Source: Takashimella koratensis
Lineage: Eukaryota; Basidiomycota; Tremellomycetes; Trichosporonales; Tetragoniomycetaceae
Assembly: GCA_003116875.1 (NCBI GenBank)
Contig: BCKT01000001.1
Coordinates: 1,483,486 to 1,547,485, forward strand
Length of the DNA: 64,000 nt
Reading direction: 5' to 3'
Shown here: in pieces, positions 1-11,753 of the stretch
Position numbering within the stretch: position 1 is the stretch's first letter
How the letters are laid out: each line of letters begins with the position of its first letter
Notes under the pieces: generated by a model
Seen by the model: the letters and a program-made list of their open reading frames with translations, nothing else
Told to the model about the DNA's origin: nothing
The model's database searches: none
Position numbers and translations under genes: made by a program

Positions 1-829
1 AGGTCCAAGGATCAGCTCCCTCACAAGTTCCCTATTCGTGATCTCAGATCAAGAAACATATCAAATCTATGCGCTCACCTCGACAAGAGCAGAGGCAAAG
101 TTCCAACCCTGCATGACCCGCAAACAGCCAAATACCACGCCGTTGTGATGAATCCCTAGTCTGACAAACGATCAGCATCTACCATGACCCATGTTCCATA
201 TCCCCAAAATCCCTTGCGAGAGAAAAAGTGAGAGTGATTGAAACAGCAAACTCACGGATCAATTACCAGGACTGGATGGTTTCTCGTATCCAAGATGAGC
301 TCGAGAGCAGTCTTGACAATCTCTTCTCGAACTGGCTTCCAATCCGTCATTGGCCGGAACAAGGTTACCCCCAGGTGAATCTGTCATCTGATCAGCTTTG
401 ACCTTTGACCCTCCGCCTTCGTCCCCATCCAGCAGCACCGCAAATTGTATTCAACCTCGAGGTAAGGAGAAGAGACATGACCACTTACAAAGTTGATATT
501 GTTCAACCGGACGAAGTGGACGAGCGGCTTGATTGGGTGTTCAGGCGTCAAGGAGATAATACACCTCAGTCCGAGTGAGGCGAGGTACGGCACCTATCCA
601 GTGGGTTAGCCACCAGTCTTCGAAGTTCCCTGGTCTCCCCCTCTTGCTCCTCTCCACCTTTAGTCACTCCACGCGACCTCGGTCAAGGTCCAAGGGGAGG
701 AATGACGACCGGCAGGCTTTTGCTTACCTGCGGAGCTGTGGGACTCGCGGATCTGTACACGCCTTGCTCGACGACCGAGAATTTTGCAGGGACGTGTATG
801 AGCGCCGGACCCTGGCTCTTGCTCGCCAT
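1..829 (-). CDS. Siw14/Oca-family dual-specificity phosphatase-like protein, probably catalytically dead (3' end outside window)
   Basis: The start ATG is the complement of 827-829 (MASKSQGPALIH...). Spliced exons read ...FSVVEQGVYRSASPTAPQ, VPYLASLGLRCIISLTPE..., then HLGVTLFRPMTDWKPVREE and HPVLVIDPLGIHHNGVVFG followed by CLRVMQGWNFASALVE. This order (GxYRSxxP, LGLRxIIxL, HLG, P-loop, GCLRxxQxW) is that of the fungal Siw14/Oca1 atypical phosphatases, cytoplasmic proteins of inositol-pyrophosphate and stress signalling. In active members the P-loop is HCxxGxxRTG. Here it reads IDPLGIHHNG, with no catalytic Cys or Arg, as in the degenerate Oca relatives. I infer a pseudophosphatase or scaffold. 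The P-loop exon uses acceptor ...GTCAG before ACTAGGG, which keeps the frame. At least three introns are seen, and the C-terminus lies off the left edge. Confidence 0.75.
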
Positions 830-2232
830 TGCTAAGAGGTACTGGCGGCTGCGCTGCTGGCTGCTGCTGTTAACTGTTGGCTACGACTGATCGGTGACTT
901 GCTCTGTTGATTTAATCAGTCTTCGGTGGGTGGAGGTGAGGATGAAAACTAAATGGGACGCCTGAATAAGAGAAACGAAAGACTAATTACGTAATACGGC
1001 TTGGGACTACCGTTTGTCGGGCATCACCGCATCATTCTTCCCTGACCCTGATTTTTTTTAGCCTACTCTCTCTGTATGGAACCATCACCCATCACTTTTG
1101 CTTGCTTCCTTTGGGTACATATGCTTCCGCGGGCGCAGTTGAGGCACCTCACTCTCACTCACACACCACACGCATCTTTGTTTGACCCTGACTTTCATCT
1201 TGATCTTTGATTCAGCGCCCCCCTGATCACGCCCCTCTGCGCCCCCCCTCCCCCCCTTCTTCCCACCCCCGCATGCCCGAGATTACAAAACACGTCCTGC
1301 ATCGCATTTCCATCTTGGCCTAGGTTATGCACCGAAGACGCTACGCTATTGCCGCAAGGGACCCTGCCGGTGTTGGTGTCGCTACCCGGGCGAGGGCGAA
1401 GGCGAGACGAGGGTACATCGTGTCACCCACGCTCACTGGCTATCCTCGTTCCTTTCACTGGGACACAGACTATTGCCTCTCCTCGGACGATGGCACTGGC
1501 CTAGCGTTGCTCCGCACTGGTCTCCGCCTCTCGGCCTGCTTGGCCCCTTGCTTGGCTTCTTGGCTCTGCTCTGGCTCTCATCCCTGCCTCCTGGCTCCTG
1601 GCTTCTGACTCCTGGCTCCTGGCTTCTGACTCCTGGCTCCTGGCTCTCTCGCAGCTCCTGAATTCCCCCTTCACCCCCTTCCTCGCTGCGTCTAGTTTCT
1701 CCGCTCTGCCTGATCGGGCGACTCGGTCTGTCTTCGGCGCTAGTAAAACCATCATCGCTAAACCGACATACATACACAAACAAGAATCAACCGCGCATCC
1801 CTTGTTGCCGAAACGCCAGAGCTAGGGGTCCGACCCCGGGGTCGGGGGTTGGGGAGATAAAAATAATCAACAAATCGTCCGGCCGGTGGTGAGATTTGAT
1901 ACACAAGCACAGCTCTACAGCTGTACCCCTCCCTGTCCCCCGTTCCCCCTTCGCCATCGCGTCCGTCTTGTCCATCTTCCCAATCTTCTCCAACCCCTCT
2001 TTGTCCCTCCTGTCCATCTCTTATTCCTGGACTCATTGCTTCTTCACATACCCACGCTCATTTTTCTCACCATCTCAAAGTCGCCCGCTTGATCTCTCCT
2101 TTCACCAGCCGCCGGCACGCGATTTTTTTCCTGAACCCATCGCCGACGCGAGTATCTCGCTATAATCCCGTCTACCTCTCTACCTAAACTGAAATCAACA
2201 CCGACAGCGTCCGCCCATCCCCTTTTGGCGCG
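830..2232. other. Divergent intergenic region, pyrimidine-rich
   Basis: This lies between two divergently transcribed genes. It holds CT-rich tracts typical of fungal promoters and 5' leaders, and a short tandem repeat (1588-1648). No convincing coding stretch was seen; short open frames here have repeat-like composition. Confidence 0.6.
1588..1648. repeat. 21-bp tandem repeat, about 2.9 copies
   Basis: The unit CTCCTGGCTCCTGGCTTCTGA begins at 1588, 1609 and 1630, the last copy being incomplete. It is itself built of CTCCTGG sub-repeats. Confidence 0.85.
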
Positions 2233-3793
2233 ATGTTGATCTCTCTCCCTTCGCTCGTGCTTGCGCTCGGCGCTGCCGCCGCGGTACGCGCCGCATGCAC
2301 GGCAAACACCACGTCCACCTCCGACTTGCAGGCGCTGTTAACTCAAGGCGGGTCGGGATACACCTTGTCCCTCTGTGCGAGCCAGACGTACAGTCTCTCC
2401 GACATTCTCAACTTTACCGCTACCGCTCAGGTGAGTAACCTCCTCCTTCTCCTTCTCCCCAGATCACTCATCATCGATCCCATTCTGATCTCTTCTATGT
2501 GTTGAACCGATATTGACAATTCAATCTGTTCAATCTTTTCAGGAAATCTCTACGGAAAACTACCCAACCGATGATACGCGAGCTGTCCTTGTGGTTTCTG
2601 GGTTCAACATTACCACCGCTATCCAAGGCCAAGCCGCTGGTCTTGACGGATGCACGTTACGGAATATCCAAATCAACGGAAACCGAGGGGACGCAGTTAT
2701 CTATACCGGGTCCAACGCGAACATTGAGATGGGCGGTGCGAACGCTAACCAAACAATCGAGTACGTCCGGAGCTACGACCCCCGCGGTTGGTCGTGTTGC
2801 CATATCGCCGAGGGACCATTCCAATGCACCAACACGACCGTGCAGAACAACGATATCGGACCTTGCGGATCGAGTTATTTTCAAAACTGGGCAGACGGGA
2901 TCAGTCTCTCTTGCATGTCAAGTTTGGTTCAGAACAACGTGATTACAGATGCGACGGATGGTGGGATTGTCGTTTTCGGTGCCCCCTTTTCGACTGTTAG
3001 GAATAACACGATCCGAGTGAAGACGAGGACAATGTTGGGTGGGATCAACCTCGTCGATGTACTCCCCTGGCTACCAGAGGGCAACTACTCTCACACCCTC
3101 GTCGAGGATAATACGATTTACGGAGGTTTCGCGACGGATTTCGGTAACGCTTCGTTGGGTACGAACAACGCTTCAGCGGTGATCAAGATTGGAATCGCGG
3201 TGGGGCCTCAGACGTGGTTTGGGACTCAATACGGGACCAACCAATCTCGTGGCGGGACGGTTCAGAATAACGTCCTCTCTGGAGCCTTCTCATTCGGTAT
3301 GGCCGTAACTAGCGCCGCCAACTTTGTTATCCAGAACAACTCGTTTACAGGTAACACCTCTTTCATCGGTTCGTACGGGATCAACTGCACGACGGGTTCG
3401 CAGACTCCACACTTGCCTACCGCGTTGCTCGAGGACGAATCGCTACTCACCAACGTCACCATCTCCGCTGGGAGCTCGAGCTCCGCGACGACCGCCGGGA
3501 ACGCGGCGTTCATCAATGGGACAGGACTAGGGTTGACGTGTTTCGATACCCTGGGTGCGAGCGCGGTCGCTTGGCCTTATGGTGGTGGGCAGGTAGATTC
3601 CGCCGGGACCGCGCCGTCAGTCACCACGTCGAGTTCGCCAAGCTCCACAAGTAGCGCGTCGGCCACGTCGAGTAGTCCAGCGACGACGAGCAAGAGTAGT
3701 GCCGCGACGTCAACGATGGAGAGGACTCAGGCAGTGATGATGGTCGTCGCGCCCGTTGCACTCTTCGCTACTATCCCGGCGCTCTTGGTGTAA
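2233..3793 (+). CDS. Secreted parallel beta-helix (pectate-lyase-like) protein, probably GPI-anchored
   Basis: Exon 1 is 2233-2430, the intron 2431-2542 (GTGAGT...CAG), and exon 2 2543-3793, giving 482 residues. The N-terminus MLISLPSLVLALGAAAAVRA is a clear signal peptide. The body carries repeated rungs such as LRNIQINGNRGDAVIYTG, VQNNVITDATDGGIVVFG, VRNNTIRVKT, VEDNTIYGGF, VQNNVLSGAFSFGMAVTS and FVIQNNSFTGN, the N-N-x-I/V pattern of right-handed parallel beta-helix folds. Many N-x-S/T sequons are present. After about residue 395 comes a Ser/Thr/Ala-rich linker and then a hydrophobic C-terminus (MMVVAPVALFATIPALLV), consistent with a GPI-anchor signal. The family includes polysaccharide lyases and hydrolases, but the sequence alone does not show a substrate or catalytic residues. 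Confidence 0.85.
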
Positions 3794-4498
3794 TCGTGTC
3801 CACGACGTCAATGGCTATTCCTCTCAGCCATTGAAACACTGCGTCACCCCTTGCTTCGTCGACTCCTCTCTCTACCTCTGAAAGACGGCTACGTCCGTCC
3901 TTGTGAATAGACATTAGGTTGAACCCTTATATATTCTCCATCTCTACAACCCCTGTCACTCTCTAGTCGCTCTTCCCTCTTCTTCTCCGTTCTGATCCAT
4001 CCCCATCTTACGTTTCCTCGACTGTATCCACTACCCCTTTCTCGTCAGTTCGTACATCCATTTCCCCTTCTGTTTCGTCACGAACAATTTCTCTTTGTCA
4101 CTCTTACTCCTTGCATCATACTTGCACTTGACTTCAAGTCTATAGGAGACGTCAACGACTATAGACAATGCATAGAGGCTTCAAAGTTTCAAGGACATGG
4201 GTTGGGTATCACGGGGTCTTAATGTGCACAACAGTCATTACAAATCTATCTCACAATTCTCATCTGGGTCATCTTTGATACCGTGATTCTCCCTCCGCTC
4301 TCCACGTTGACCCACACCACCTTCAATTTGACCATCTAAACACTTCTTCACACCTTCCACGACTCCCTTTGACAATTTCACACTAGCGAATAGTACTCCG
4401 CGATTCTGAACGACTCACGCCGTTGCTTAGAAATTAAGAGTGGACCTACCTTCATCAGTACGCATTCTCCTCGCTTCTCACCCCAACCCACTTCAGAC
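3794..4498. other. Convergent intergenic region
   Basis: This lies between the 3' ends of the beta-helix gene and SMC6. It is CT-rich, and no coding stretch, RNA gene or mobile element was recognised. Confidence 0.5.
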
Positions 4499-7400
4499 TT
4501 ACTGATTCCTCTCCGGGTCTGAAAGTTTGATAACGCCTCCATCTGCTCCAAACGAATTGACGCCGGCCATATCCTGCGTCACGAAAGTTAGTGTCCACCC
4601 CCGAGTTTATATAAGAATCACAAACATCTTACTCACCTGTGGGGTAATGAGGAGGAACTGTTTCCCATAGTCCTCTTGGGCGCCTTGGATCTACACCCCT
4701 TCGTCAGCTCTCTTCCCTCACCTCAAATCCCTTACCCCACCACTCCGGACCCACGCCCCACTCACAAGCATCTTCGCAGCGACCTGTCGATTAACCGAAT
4801 CCAGGAACACATCCCACTCATCCAAACACCTAATCATCGAAGTGCTCGTATCCCACAAGGACAACAACAAGGAAACTGTCGTGAATGATCGTTCACCACC
4901 ACTCATATTGGCCGGAGTCTTGTATTGGGGTAGGTGTTGAGTAGACGATTCGGCCTGGGTTTGTTGGAGGCCCGTGGAGTGAACCTGGGGAAGGGAAGCG
5001 CGAGCGATGAATGTGTGTGATGAAACAAAAAAAAAAAAAAAGACACCAAGACGCCCGCAATATGAGAAAGAATGAGAGGACAAGGCAAAAGTCAGCATCT
5101 CGTCTGTTAGCGAGATGATCAAAAGTGAACTTGGATACGCACCCTGATACTCAGCGTCTCCGACTTGTGGTCAAACACGAGTTGACCTTCCATACTCCTC
5201 CTCGCGATATTCGTAATAAAGGCCGTCCGAGCGCGAACCGAGATATGTTTTCGAAGGAGCAACCAAAGTTCTTTCCGTTTCAACAGTGAGTCGTCGATCA
5301 CCTATGCGCAGGCAGGTAAACCGATAAAAAACCAAGCGTCAATATCTGGTATTCTATTGTCCAGGTGTCATCAAAACTCACATGGGCAAGTTTCTGCCAA
5401 TCGACAATGAACTTGTGAACTTCGTCAAGCTTTCCCTTGGCCGTATTATACCGCCTCGTAGCTTCATGAATATCCACTCGTCCGCTACCCACAATGTCAG
5501 CTCGAGAATATATCATACCCATCCCGCCTATCCCCTTAATCATTGGTACCTCTCACTCACCGACGACCGGCATCTTCAATAGCCTTGGCGACAGCCGCGC
5601 GCTCTCGATTGATCACCTCGGGTTTTCGAGTACTCTGTACTCTCTCTTCCGAGATATTATGCGCTTTGCTGATATAGTCCTATTTTGACGATACCGAACG
5701 GTTCCCATGGTCAGTTGAATTATCCTCTTTGAACGATCGTTCCTTGTTCCTGCTCACCTTGAGTTCACGCGATAGCTCGTCCAAGGCGACTTGCCTCGCC
5801 TCGACCTCTGCTCGATACCTCTGAATCGACTTCTCCCAATGTTTCTCAGTCTGCTGCAACTCCATGAGCTGCTGAAACAATGCCTGTGCCGCACGCTATG
5901 ACCAGGGTCCCATCAGCGATTAATACTCCTGGTTAAGACAAACGCAAAGCAGAACAAGGAGGACTTCAACTTACAACACGCCTTTCTTTCTCCGGACCAT
6001 ACTCGTTCAACTGCGCATCTACTCTTGCAATACTCTCTTGGATCTCGGCAATCTTTGCCCTCTTCTCCTCCATATCCGTATTGAGCTTTTCACGCTCATC
6101 TTGGAGCCTGGTGATCTCGGCTTGGATCTCCTGATGACCATCAGCACGCCCCATTCCCTGATTTGATGTACCAGATACTCACATTACGGCTTTGCTCGAG
6201 GGCGTTGCTGTCTTCAGGCCGGAGATCGGTGATCTCGTCCGAGAGTCGTTGCAGCTTGGTCTGGAAATCTTGGATCCCTCGTTGCACTTTCTCCACCGAG
6301 TCCTTGGTTCCGAGGTCAACTCCGTACCACAACGGTTCCAACCCTTACAATCCACCTATCAACGGTGAGACCAACTCACTCTTGCCTGTTGTAGATCCGA
6401 TCGAGATTGTCTCAACTTGGCATCTTGGACACGAAGAGCTTGTTCGGCATTCTTCCTCTCGTCTTCAGCTTGAGCGACCGCCTCGCGTTGTTGACTAGTA
6501 AATCATGTCAGCTCGAAATATCGACAATCCGATGGAGAGAGCTCACTGGATCTCGGCGGCGATGTTGGTGTAAAACAAAGCGTTACCGCGCCACTGCTGC
6601 TGAGGACCAGATTCACGTCTATCGCGCAAATATCAGTTCTCAGTCGCCATATCGTCAGACTATCTCAGACTGCAATCCCAAAGTCCACTTACGTCCTGCC
6701 TGTCCCGGCGTAGCCAGTCTGCTGGAACGGTCGGTCCGGACCTTCACTATAAACCAAGACCTGTTTCAATCCCGGTCCCAAAAGCCGCTTAATCTCAGCT
6801 TCCGCGGCTCGTTGGTCTAGCGCCACAAAGTTTTTCTCGATTTTGGCCGTGTTGATCAAGATACGCAACACGTGTTCGTTGTTGATCTGACCCGTTTTTC
6901 AGCATATGTCTTTCTCATCTAGCGGACTTACGGTGAGTTTGCTTAAGACGGTCTCGCCCATGTTGGACAGGTCGCCGTTGGAGAAATCGAACAGCTCACC
7001 CGAGTGTTGTATCACCGGAGGCAGGCCGTTGCTCCCCGTTCCCGGCCTGTAACCCCTGTACCACGATATCAGCGAACGAAATCAGTCTGACTCGCATTGA
7101 TCAAATCCTTTGCACACTCCACTTACTGTCTCTGGCAATTCGTGAGAATCTTCATCAACTGGTCCTTGTCGTGCTTATCTCGCACCGCAAATCCACACAT
7201 CAAGTTGCCTAGGAGCGACTGCATCGTGTTTTTGTAACGCGGGTCGTTGAGCTGAACGTGAACTCCCAGGGGACCAATCGGGACCGAGTGGCGCCACTTT
7301 GCCTTTTGGATCTCTCGTAGCACTTGATCGACGTGTAGACCGTAGGCGTTGATCTGGTTCTTTTCTTGACCCTCGAGATTCCTCAACCGAGTCTGCGCTA

Positions 7401-9482
7401 GCCGTTGACGCTCTTCACTGTTACTGAGCTCGCCTCTCAGCCGCCCTTGTTCGTCGACAGCGTGCTGGATCGCCGTTTTCGCATCTTCGTACGCTCGGCT
7501 CCGGGTAGGGAGGTCGCGCCGTTGCAATTTGCTGAGCATATCTTGATGCCTGTCGTGCGCTGTTCGTTTCTCCTCGATAAGTCGATCACGCTCTTGATTG
7601 ACCCCGCTCTCGTTCAACTTGGCAACGACGTCGCCCATATCGGTCTTCATGGTCTCGATCATCGCTTGGCAGTCTTCCAGCGCGTCCTTGCACCTCGGAT
7701 CAACCTCACCTCTCATACACTTGGACAAAAACCTTGCTTACTTTGGAATCTTGCATCTCCCTATCCGCCTCCTTGCGCTTGGACAACAACCTTCGTCGCT
7801 CTTGCTCCAGAGGTCCCTTCACTGCATCGAAAGCGGTGATACCTTCATTCAACTGATTCATCTCCGCTTCGACAGGTCGCTGTTTGGCCTATGACGATGG
7901 TCAGTATCGGCACTGAGCGGTCCGAAGCAAGACCTACCTCATTCTCTTTGAGTTGTTCCTGACTCCTCAACTGCTTCTCCTTGAACTCTTCGATCAACGC
8001 CTGGGCTCCATGAACTTGCTACAGATATTGTCAGTGATGTAATTGACAAGCTTTTCAGTCAGGGTGACTCACCTTCTCTTTCAGCTGAACATATGCCCAG
8101 GCAAGCTCATGGTCCAGCTGGTCGCGTCGGGTGATCATACCACCAGCAGCTCGAGCCTCCTCGAGTTGTCGACCTCGGCGCCCGACTTCGAGCTGGAGGT
8201 CTGGTTTAGACTCTCTCGCACGTGTAAGCGACCGGTTGATGAGTTCCAGGCTCGCCTCGCTTTGGCGGTACTGTGTCGTGAGATCGGCCAAACTCGTGCC
8301 GCGAAGGAAAAACTATTGGTTCAAGGCAGAGTCAGCAATGTTCTCCACAAGACTGCAGATACACAATGAGCTTAAAAACGTACCTCATAAAGCTGCTTCT
8401 CGTCCGTCGACATGAGAAATGTCTTGGCAGTATCTTGAGTCAAAACAGTGAGCGGCGAATCGACGTTGATCTGAAACTTTGCACAGATCTGGGTCAATTC
8501 ATCTCGCTTGTTACTGATGATTCGACCGTCCCGAGTCGCTCGGAATTTCCAGGATGACATGCCATTTTTGTCGATGTGACGCTCAATGACAATGTCGGGG
8601 TTGTATACGTCAGGTCGATACGCCTCGATACCTTTGTTGGCGAGGGTGAGAATGATTTTGGCGGAACTGAAGGGGAAGATGAGCTCGCATACAGATTCTG
8701 GGAGCTTCACCGCTGATACTCACTCGCAGTCGCGTTTGATGAGGTCCTTGAGACCGGCTCCACGGCCAGTGGTCGCAGCCTTGCTACCAAGCGCGACGGC
8801 AACGGCAGTCAGGATCGCGGATTTGCCACCTGCAAGGTATATCAGTGCATAGCTCCAGACGCGCGCGAGAAAGATAGCTACTCACTTCCATTGTGCCCCA
8901 CGAGAAAGTTCATCCTCTTGAAAAAGTTGAGACTGAGGTGAGAGTGACACATGAAGTTGACCAAAGTGATGCTTTTGAGAACGCCGGCCTCGCTGGAGAG
9001 CTGTATCCAGGGGAAGAGTCAGCGAGGAAACCTGATCAACATCTGCTATTGATCGTCCACGAGGATAACGAGGAAGGCATGGACTGACCTGGTTCCGCTG
9101 GTCGTTCTTCCTTGCCGCCTGGTATGCGAGCAAGTTTTCACCATCATCCTCAAAGTCGGTCACATCCTCTTCCTCGAACCCTTGCGAGTCGACCGAAACC
9201 GCATCGTCCTCTAACTCGGGTGTTGGTTCTCGAGCCGCCTCGGGTGCATGCTCGAGCTTGACTCGTTTCAACTGTGACAAGGAGTCACGGTCAGATAAGG
9301 CTTGGGACTGGGAGGGAAGGGGCGATCAAATGGGGAGAGAAGCGTGAAGGTAGTGAAGGAGGTGGTAGACGAGAAGGCGAGGGATGGGTCACACTCACAG
9401 CGGCGGTTCTGCTATCAACCTCGTGCTCTTCCTCATCTTCATCTCCGGACGCTGACCGCCTCTTGACGGGCTTTTGGGCCAT
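4499..9482 (-). CDS. SMC6: SMC6, structural maintenance of chromosomes protein 6
   Basis: The start ATG is the complement of 9480-9482 (MAQKPVKRRSASGDEDEEEH) and the stop the complement of 4499-4501 (...LSDPERNQ). After a basic/acidic leader comes the head half: VLKSITLVNFMCHSHLSLNF, then NFLVGHNG-SGKSAILTAV (Walker A, split by an intron near 8884), and INVDSPLTVLTQDTAKTFL. Long heptad coiled-coil exons follow, a hinge around 7000-7300 (SVPIGPLGVHVQLND, MQSLLGNLMCGFAV), and a second coil. The C-terminal head has HISVRARTAFITNIARRSME, the signature LSGGERSFTTVSLLLSLW, and Walker B in MIRCLDEWDVFLDSVNR. The order and SGGERS...DEWDVF motifs identify SMC6, partner of SMC5 in the nuclear repair and recombination complex. 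Many short introns are present, one with a 16-A run at about 5026-5041. A further tiny last exon cannot be excluded because the end reads CAGTAAGT. Confidence 0.93.
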
Positions 9483-9758
9483 GGCGAGAGTGAGGGAGCG
9501 GTGAGAGGGATTTTTCGGAAGAGAGACAGAGAGAGAAAGAGAATCAATGATCTTTCAACGTTTGGCAGTCGCGTCACCCGCGCGTAGAGGCAAAATCAAA
9601 AACATCAAGATTGATCGGTGTGGCATATAGTAATGTTCATTTCCCTTATTTGGTTCAAAGTACAAAAGTTGTGGACAGGAGCATTTTCCAAATTCATCTC
9701 TCAGGATTCTCTACTGCTCTGCGCCTACTCTAACCTCAACCCTCCTTGCTCGGGGTGC

Positions 9759-10829
9759 TTACGAACGTCGAGCCATAAGAGCATCAATATGAGCCTTAAC
9801 GCTCTCCTCCCACTCGTACCACATGACGGAAGCGACCCAGCTGTCACGCTGCGGGTTCTCTGCGAGCCTCACTCCCGGGCGACCATCTGAGCGGGAAAGA
9901 AACGTGTCAGCAAAATAAACACAACTCCACGTTTGACGGTAGCTCAGACCTACCTCGAATACCGATCTTGCCCTTGGGGAGGACCTTGACGGCACGGAGG
10001 ACACCCTCGTGCTTGTACCCAAGACGGAGGGCGGCTTTCTGGCTAGGAAGGTTGAGCGTCGTCGTCTGCCACTGGCATCGACGGAGACCGAGGCCGCCTT
10101 CCTCGGGCTTGTCGAGGATACGGTGCATCATGAGTCCCGCAGCGTGGGTAAGGACGTGCGTGCGCTGTCGGGGGATTAGCAAAACGCCAGGCAACGTCAG
10201 AAAGCCGCGGGAAGGGTGTAGCATAGTATGGCACAAGCTTACCTGGAACGGGGTCATGATGAGGAGCCAACCAGGCTCAGAGATCATCTGCTCATACGAA
10301 GACTCGATCATCCCGACGCATCCAGCAAAGACGTACTCGCTGACATCGGCGTCAAGCTTGTTCAGCGGGGCCGTGTAGACGGCGTAGTGGAGGCTGGTCT
10401 GAAGTGAGGAGGTCCCATGTCAGCGCCGGTAGCCAAAGGTTGAATTTTGGAGATGGAGATGGAGGGCAGGAGCTCACCGAGGGGCGTCGGCAGATGGTTT
10501 CGGTCCATTGGTAGACATCGTTGATGCTAGTCCAAGGGGCACCACCGAGCCACTTGAGGATCTCGGGATTGGCCTGAATTCCGTCCCAGAGCGACTGAGC
10601 GTGAATTGAGGGCTGCAATGAATAGGTTGTTAGCTACACGAGAACAGAGTGTTGGAGAAATGAATAAACAGATGCTCACAACAAACGGCCTTAGCTCGAC
10701 ACGATCCGAGCGGAGCGACTTGACTTCGAATACATAGTTGAAGTCGTAGACCTCCGGAGCGGTGGTAGCGTGAATGTCAGCGGGGATATCGACGACTGGC
10801 GGGGTGTAAGAGTTCTTGTAAGTGGTCAT
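9759..10829 (-). CDS. GNAT-family N-acetyltransferase (RimJ/RimL-like)
   Basis: The start ATG is the complement of 10827-10829 (MTTYKNSYTPPVVDIPADIH) and the stop is at 9759-9761. The exons join as ...LRSDRVELRPFV, PSIHAQSLWDGIQANPEILK, WLGGAPWTSINDVYQWTETI, SLHYAVYTAPLN, GMIESSYEQMISEPGWLLIM, THVLTHAAGLMMHRILD, LGLRRCQWQTTTLNLPSQKA and ALRLGYKHEGVLRAVKVLPKG. The last two match the C-terminal half of the Acetyltransf_3 fold (xxR.W.T...N.PS..A..RLGF..EG.LR). Such fungal proteins are usually soluble acetyltransferases of unknown substrate. An early exon carries the R(V/L)xLRP strand that opens this family. At least four introns are present. Substrate and gene name cannot be assigned from the sequence. 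Confidence 0.82.
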
Positions 10830-11753
10830 GGTGGGAGATAAGAGGTGGGAGGGTTATAGACAAGAGAGAGGTGGGAGGAGGGGAAGGAGAGCCGGGTAGA
10901 TATGTGTCTGTGGGAGCCGAGTCAGTGAGTGACCAGTGGATGAGTTAATCGAGGGAAGGGGTGGGTCGAGTCGACAACAACAAAATGCATTTCAGAGACT
11001 TGAGACTTGACATATAGCCGGGGTGGATGACCTCGCTTAAATCTCCGCCTCCCACGTGGGGGAGTCGAAGCGAGCTTTGGCCCAGGCCTAGATCTACATC
11101 TAGCAAACCCACATGCGGTGTTGATTGATCGGCAAAGCCGAGTGAATGAGCTCGTCGTTTGCGTCGGTTGGGCCGAGGGGCACGCCGGGGTAAGGGCTGG
11201 CTGTAGATCCAAGCTGGAGTATATAGTATGCATGACTCACGGGGTGGGGGGTTGGAAGAGGTATGGGTGAGTGGGGAATGACGTGTTCTAAAGCAATCCC
11301 ATTTGCATCCGGGCGGACGGCGGTGTTGGCCGTGATAAGGGGGTGTCCCCTTTCACTGTCACCCTGAAACACCCTGGCCCCATCTTTCCCCAGGCGCCAC
11401 GGCGTCACACGTCATTGTATAGTACTGTATCCTCCATTAGCAGCGCCCCGAAACAACCACGGGGCATTCCACAGTCACACACAAGACATACATACACACA
11501 CACACACACACACTCACACCAAGCAACTACCAAGTACCCTTCTCCTTTGTCTAACCCCTTTGCCTCTATCAAGAGAATACCACGGTCGATCACACCGTGT
11601 CTTCACACCCCTCTTCACACCCCTTAGCCCTTGGCACGACCCCCTCCCCCTTCCTCCACCATTACCTCCCAAGTCCGCTTCACCTCGCCCGCACCGGGCC
11701 CATCCTCCTCCTCTATTCTCAACCCTCACGACAGAGACAACCCAGACGACAGC
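10830..11753. other. Divergent intergenic region with CA microsatellite
   Basis: This lies between the GNAT gene and the sugar transporter. A CA dinucleotide tract lies at about 11491-11515, and CT-rich promoter-like sequence continues to the transporter start. No coding stretch was recognised. Confidence 0.5.
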
